Below, piece after piece: positions 60,536 to 64,000 of a DNA stretch of 64,000 bases. The stretch is from assembly GCA_047501485.1 (NCBI GenBank), contig JAZDRN010000001.1:682001-746000 (forward strand). The letters are read 5' to 3'. Within the stretch, counting starts at the first letter, position 1; each line of letters begins with the position of its first letter. The notes under the pieces are model-generated. The model saw nothing but the letters and a program-made list of their open reading frames with translations, searched no databases and had not been told where the DNA came from. The stretch comes from Ancrocorticia sp047501485. Lineage in GTDB: Bacteria; Actinomycetota; Actinomycetes; Actinomycetales; Actinomycetaceae. The translations under genes were made by a program, and so were the position numbers.

Positions 60536-62308
60536 TCACACTTCCTGCTGGATTGACCAGCGATAGTCGGGAACCTGATCGAGCAGTTCCTCGTGGGTTC
60601 CCGCAGCGGTGATCATCGTCTTTCCATCCTTCTCGCCCAGAAGGATGACTCGGTCGGCGGCGTCCAAGGGTCGCAGCCGATGCGTTACCAGGATCACGGT
60701 TCGAGCCTTGGCAGGATCCTCGCTCTTGCCGGCCTGGAGCAGGTCGCGGATGAGGGCGTCGGCGGTCTCGGCGTCCAAGTGCTCGCCAGGTTCGTCGAGT
60801 AGCAGGTACTCGGCGGGCGTGGCCAGGGCGCGAGCGAGCAGCAGCCGCCGCCTCTCTCCACCCGATATGGTGGCGGCATCGGACCCGAGCAGGGTATGCA
60901 CGCCCTGTGGCAGTTGAGAGAGCCAATCGTCCAACCCGACGCGCGCAAGCAGTTCAGCGGCCTCATCCGGTGAAACATCCGCCCGGGCCACACGGATGTT
61001 CTCCAGCACCGATGTCTCGAAGAGGTGAGCGTCCTCGGCGGTCAAGGTGAGGGAGTGGGAAACCTGCTCGCGGCTGAGGTAGGAGATCTCCTTGCCGTCC
61101 AGGCGCACGTGTCCGCTGTGGGGATGCAGCATGCCCGAGAGCGTATAGAGAAGGGTCGACTTCCCGATGCCGGAGGCTCCGACGATCGCCAGGGATTCCC
61201 TGCGGGTGACGTCGAAGGTGAACTCGCCTGCCACGTCGGGGCCTCCGGGCCATCCGATGACGAGGTCGCGCACGGTCAGGCCCTGATCGGAGGTGTCTTC
61301 CGGCCGCGGAGGGATGTCCCGCTCCTCGTTCGCCTGGTCGAGCAGGGCGAGGATTCGCTGGGCGGCTCCGCCGGAGCGAACCAGCTGGATACCGGCACCG
61401 GAGAGTGCCTGGGTTGCCTCGAAGGCGGCCAGAGGGGTCAGGACGACGACGGCGAGTTCGATCGGCTTGAGAGTGCCGGCACCGACCTGGCTGGTCCCGA
61501 TGATGAGGCTGAGTACAAGTGTGAGGCCTAGGGCGAAGACGTCGATGGTGGTGGCGAGAGCGGCAGGACGCGCGGCGCGATCCCGGTTGCGGAAGATCTT
61601 CGCCTCGGTGTTGGCGGCTGCTTTCTCCATGGCGGCGAGCTGGCCTGAAATCCTCAGCTCCGAGGCGGATTCGAGCATCGTGAGCGACTGGGCGGCGAGT
61701 TCGGCCTTATCTTTGATCTGCTCCTGCTCGGCCAGGCGTGCTCCTCGCATCGCGAAGTAGGGTCCGATGAGCCCGGAGATGAGAAGCCCTCCCGCGAGCA
61801 CCATCCCGATGATCGGTGAGAGCGCCCCCACGACCCCGACGGCGAAGAGTGACACCACGAGAGCGACGGCGGCGGGTTGCAGGGCGCGAACCACGAGGTC
61901 GCCCACGGAATCGACGTCGCGCCCGGTACGGGTCAGGAGGTCTCCTCGCCGCACCGAGGTGACGACATCCGTCGGAGAATCGGCCAGGGAATCGTAGACG
62001 GAACTGCGCAGCGAGGACATGCCGTACAGCGCAACACGGTGCGAGGCGACCTGGTTGAAATAGCGGAAGATGGCCTTGCCCACTCCCAGTGCGCGCACAC
62101 TGGTCGCGGCCACCGAGAGATCGAGAACGGGAGGCATCTGCGAGGCGCGGGCGATGAGCCAGGCGGAGACGGCGGCCAGCCCCACGGAACAGATCAGGCC
62201 GGCCGATCCGGCCGCGACCGACCACATGAAGCCGACCTTGTCGATCTGGAGAAGGGCTATGGCGCGCCGGATGGCGGTGCGCTCACTCTTGGGAAGAGCC
62301 GAGGTCAC
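60536..62308 (-). CDS. cydC: Thiol reductant ABC exporter subunit CydC
   Basis: A 590-residue half-size ABC exporter with an N-terminal six-helix membrane domain and an ATPase: Walker A GASGIGKSTLL, signature ISGGERRRLLLARAL, Walker B YLLLDEPGEHLD and the switch His in LVTHRL. With CydD it exports glutathione or cysteine, which cytochrome bd assembly needs. I start it at the GTG at 62308, preceded by AGGAGGTGA; the cydD stop overlaps by four bases. A longer frame upstream overlaps cydD and is a shadow. The histidine kinase gene starts 7 bases downstream. Confidence 0.93.
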   Translation of the reverse strand: MTSALPKSERTAIRRAIALLQIDKVGFMWSVAAGSAGLICSVGLAAVSAWLIARASQMPPVLDLSVAATSVRALGVGKAIFRYFNQVASHRVALYGMSSLRSSVYDSLADSPTDVVTSVRRGDLLTRTGRDVDSVGDLVVRALQPAAVALVVSLFAVGVVGALSPIIGMVLAGGLLISGLIGPYFAMRGARLAEQEQIKDKAELAAQSLTMLESASELRISGQLAAMEKAAANTEAKIFRNRDRAARPAALATTIDVFALGLTLVLSLIIGTSQVGAGTLKPIELAVVVLTPLAAFEATQALSGAGIQLVRSGGAAQRILALLDQANEERDIPPRPEDTSDQGLTVRDLVIGWPGGPDVAGEFTFDVTRRESLAIVGASGIGKSTLLYTLSGMLHPHSGHVRLDGKEISYLSREQVSHSLTLTAEDAHLFETSVLENIRVARADVSPDEAAELLARVGLDDWLSQLPQGVHTLLGSDAATISGGERRRLLLARALATPAEYLLLDEPGEHLDAETADALIRDLLQAGKSEDPAKARTVILVTHRLRPLDAADRVILLGEKDGKTMITAAGTHEELLDQVPDYRWSIQQEV

Positions 62309-63972
62309 GAGCTCACCTCCTTGCTTGCGAGGACGTCGACGACGACGTCCGCCTGCGCCACGATCGCGTTGCGGTGGGCGATGGCGACCACGGTGTGCCC
62401 CGCGTCGCGCAGGGCCTGGACGCTGCGGGTCACGTACGTCTCGCTTATGGCATCCAGATGGGCCGAGGGCTCGTCCAGAAGCACCAGCGGGCGGGTGGAG
62501 ATGAGAGCCCTCGTCAGAGCCAGACGTTGCCGCTGACCGACGGACAGCCCCACGCCGCCCTGGCCGAGCAGGGTATCCCAACCCTGGGGGAGCGAGGCGA
62601 CGACGTCGTCGAATCCCGTCAACTGAGCCGCCCTCTCCAACGAGGTACCCGGAACCGACTCGGGTTCGTCGGGTAGACCGAGGTTGTCCCGGACGGTTCC
62701 GGGCACGATGGCCGGACGCTGGGGCACCCAGGTGATCTGCCGCCACCAGGATTCCTGCTCGATCGTCTCCAGCGGCTGGCCCGCGACTGTCACCTTGCCG
62801 GAGCTCGGTTCAAGCAGGCGTAGCAGGACCGACGCCGTCGTGGACTTTCCAGAACCTGAAGGGCCGCGAAGCACGGTCAATTGGCCGGGCTCGATGACTG
62901 CATTCAGGTGGTGCGGCGCAATGGTGGCTCGTCCCGGCGCTTTGACGGAGAGATCGGAGATCTCGATCCTGCTCGTCCGCAGATCGGGCGCGGGGACGGT
63001 TCCCCGGCCAACGGAGATGGGCTCCTCCAGGATCTCGAAAACCTGCTCCGATGCGGCAACTCCATTGGCGGAGGCGTGGAACTGCGAACCGACTTCGCGC
63101 AGTGGCTTGAAGACCTCGGGGGTCAGCATGATGATGGCGAGCCCGGCGAAGAGATTGAGGTTGCCGTAGACAAGGCGAAGGCCTACCTCTACGGCGACGA
63201 GTGCTGTGGAGATGGTGGCGAGGAACTCCAGCACGGCGCCGGAGAGAAAAGCGACGTAGAGGGTCTGCATGGTCTTGCTCGCGTAGTCGTCGCCGAGATT
63301 CTTCACGCGGCGGCGCGGGCCTTGCTCGCGTCCTAGAGCCTTGAGGGTGGCGAGGCCCGCCAGCAGATCGAGAAGCTGTTGCCCGAGGCGCTGCATGGAG
63401 GCGAGCCGGGCCTCGGAATAGGTCTGTGTCATGCGTCCGACGAGGATCATGAAGATCGGGATGAGCGGTATACAGACGACGATTGCCACGGCGCTGATCC
63501 AATCGAGCCACAGGATCACCGCCAGTGTCGTGGGGGTGACCGTCACCATGAGGATGAGCTGCGGAAGGAACTTCACAAAGTAAGGCTCAAGGTCGTCGAG
63601 TCCATCACTGACCAACGTGACCGTGGAAGAGGTGTGGCCGCGCGAGAGCCAACGGTCCCCGAGATTGCCCGCATGCTTGAGAACTCGCGTGCGCAGCTCC
63701 GCGATCACTCGCAGCGCCGCGCGATGGCCGTAGGCTTCCTGGAGGTAGGTCACGAGGAGACGGGCTACTATCACTCCGGCCAGGATCGCAACGAGATAGG
63801 CGACATCGGCGAAACCCTTCGTGCCTGTGATGACCGGGGAGATCGTGCCGGATATCAATAGTGTCTGCGCGATGACCAGCACGGCGGAGACAAGCCCGGT
63901 GACACCGAGCAGGGCGATGTACTTGCGTGTGTCCTTGGCGTAGGTGAGCAGGCGTCTGTCCAGTGGCTTCAC
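62305..63972 (-). CDS. cydD: Thiol reductant ABC exporter subunit CydD
   Basis: A 555-residue ABC exporter half. The membrane domain has about six helices starting ALLGVTGLVSAVLVIAQTLL. The ATPase has Walker A GPSGSGKSTTA, signature LSVGQRQRLALTRAL and Walker B PLVLLDEPSAHLD followed by VAIAHRN. Together with CydC it forms the heterodimer needed for cytochrome bd. The GTG at 63972 has AAGGAG upstream. The normal actinobacterial order cydA-cydB-cydD-cydC predicts cydAB beyond the right edge. Transcription continues into cydC and likely the kinase. Confidence 0.94.
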   Translation of the reverse strand: MKPLDRRLLTYAKDTRKYIALLGVTGLVSAVLVIAQTLLISGTISPVITGTKGFADVAYLVAILAGVIVARLLVTYLQEAYGHRAALRVIAELRTRVLKHAGNLGDRWLSRGHTSSTVTLVSDGLDDLEPYFVKFLPQLILMVTVTPTTLAVILWLDWISAVAIVVCIPLIPIFMILVGRMTQTYSEARLASMQRLGQQLLDLLAGLATLKALGREQGPRRRVKNLGDDYASKTMQTLYVAFLSGAVLEFLATISTALVAVEVGLRLVYGNLNLFAGLAIIMLTPEVFKPLREVGSQFHASANGVAASEQVFEILEEPISVGRGTVPAPDLRTSRIEISDLSVKAPGRATIAPHHLNAVIEPGQLTVLRGPSGSGKSTTASVLLRLLEPSSGKVTVAGQPLETIEQESWWRQITWVPQRPAIVPGTVRDNLGLPDEPESVPGTSLERAAQLTGFDDVVASLPQGWDTLLGQGGVGLSVGQRQRLALTRALISTRPLVLLDEPSAHLDAISETYVTRSVQALRDAGHTVVAIAHRNAIVAQADVVVDVLASKEVSS

Positions 63973-64000
63973 TCGCTATTGACTCCTTGATAGAAGCGTC

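Noticed and set aside
60536..62746. Extended cydC frame to 62746
   Set aside because: The extra N-terminal 146 codons overlap cydD and are Arg/Gly-rich noise. The GTG at 62308 with AGGAGG is the better start.

Overview
The window is a high-GC bacterial chromosome segment whose gene content points to the Actinomycetota, plausibly near the Actinomycetaceae. The pointers are a coaD / SepIVA-like coiled-coil / yceD / rnc / mutM cluster, an IclR repressor (NdgR/LtbR type) divergent from leuCD, a cydDC pair next to a DevS/DevR-like two-component system, an IdeR/DtxR iron box, a zinc-type L28 (rpmB), and LuxR-type regulators. The genus cannot be fixed from sequence alone. A run of Ns at 10382-10391, flanked by homopolymer junk, shows this is a scaffolded draft. 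Two conserved genes (fadD near 14018, an FMN reductase near 36752) each carry a clean one-base frameshift that may be a sequencing error.

Layout. 1-10 kb: accessory material. It holds a MalT-type regulator cut by the left edge, two GNAT acetyltransferases, a chorismate mutase remnant, a SAM methyltransferase, an XRE-regulator remnant, a tyrosine-recombinase fragment, tRNA-Leu(UAG), bcp peroxiredoxin, a DUF4916 protein and a Dcu-type C4-dicarboxylate carrier. 10.5-16.4 kb: shikimate dehydrogenase, TetR regulator, frameshifted fadD, FAH-family hydrolase, MalY-like PLP enzyme. 16.7-31.6 kb: mostly housekeeping. It holds gltX, an unknown 509-residue protein, tRNA-Gln and two identical tRNA-Glu genes, an orphan response regulator, MFS carrier, LD-carboxypeptidase, NUDIX and VOC proteins, a glycosyltransferase ending in a 24-bp tandem repeat, ndgR-like/leuCD, murA and plsC-like. 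31.8-38.2 kb: MFS/ArsR-type pair, cystathionine gamma-synthase family enzyme, ddl, FMN reductase, thiL. 38.3-44.2 kb: a siderophore uptake locus arranged around one IdeR box, with an ABC ATPase, two permeases, a lipoprotein, and a fusion of a siderophore-interacting reductase with an O-methyltransferase. 44.3-50.9 kb: rpmB, then recG-rsmD-coaD-sepIVA-like-yceD-rnc-mutM on the + strand.

50.9-57.7 kb is the most unusual stretch. It is an accessory island immediately downstream of mutM with three toxin-antitoxin-type modules (MazEF-like, HTH/PIN, VapBC), an unknown membrane protein, a decayed RCC1-repeat gene and a TmrB-like P-loop protein. Three partial, diverged copies of the mutM 3' end and one of the rnc dsRNA-binding domain are scattered through it, all in the parental orientation, and they separate the modules. 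The end of mutM therefore looks like a recurrent insertion point.

58.1-64 kb: a DevR-like response regulator convergent with a GAF histidine kinase, then cydC and cydD, the exporter needed for cytochrome bd assembly. The cydAB genes would be expected just beyond the right edge. Together with the Dcu carrier this suggests a facultative or microaerobic lifestyle (inference).
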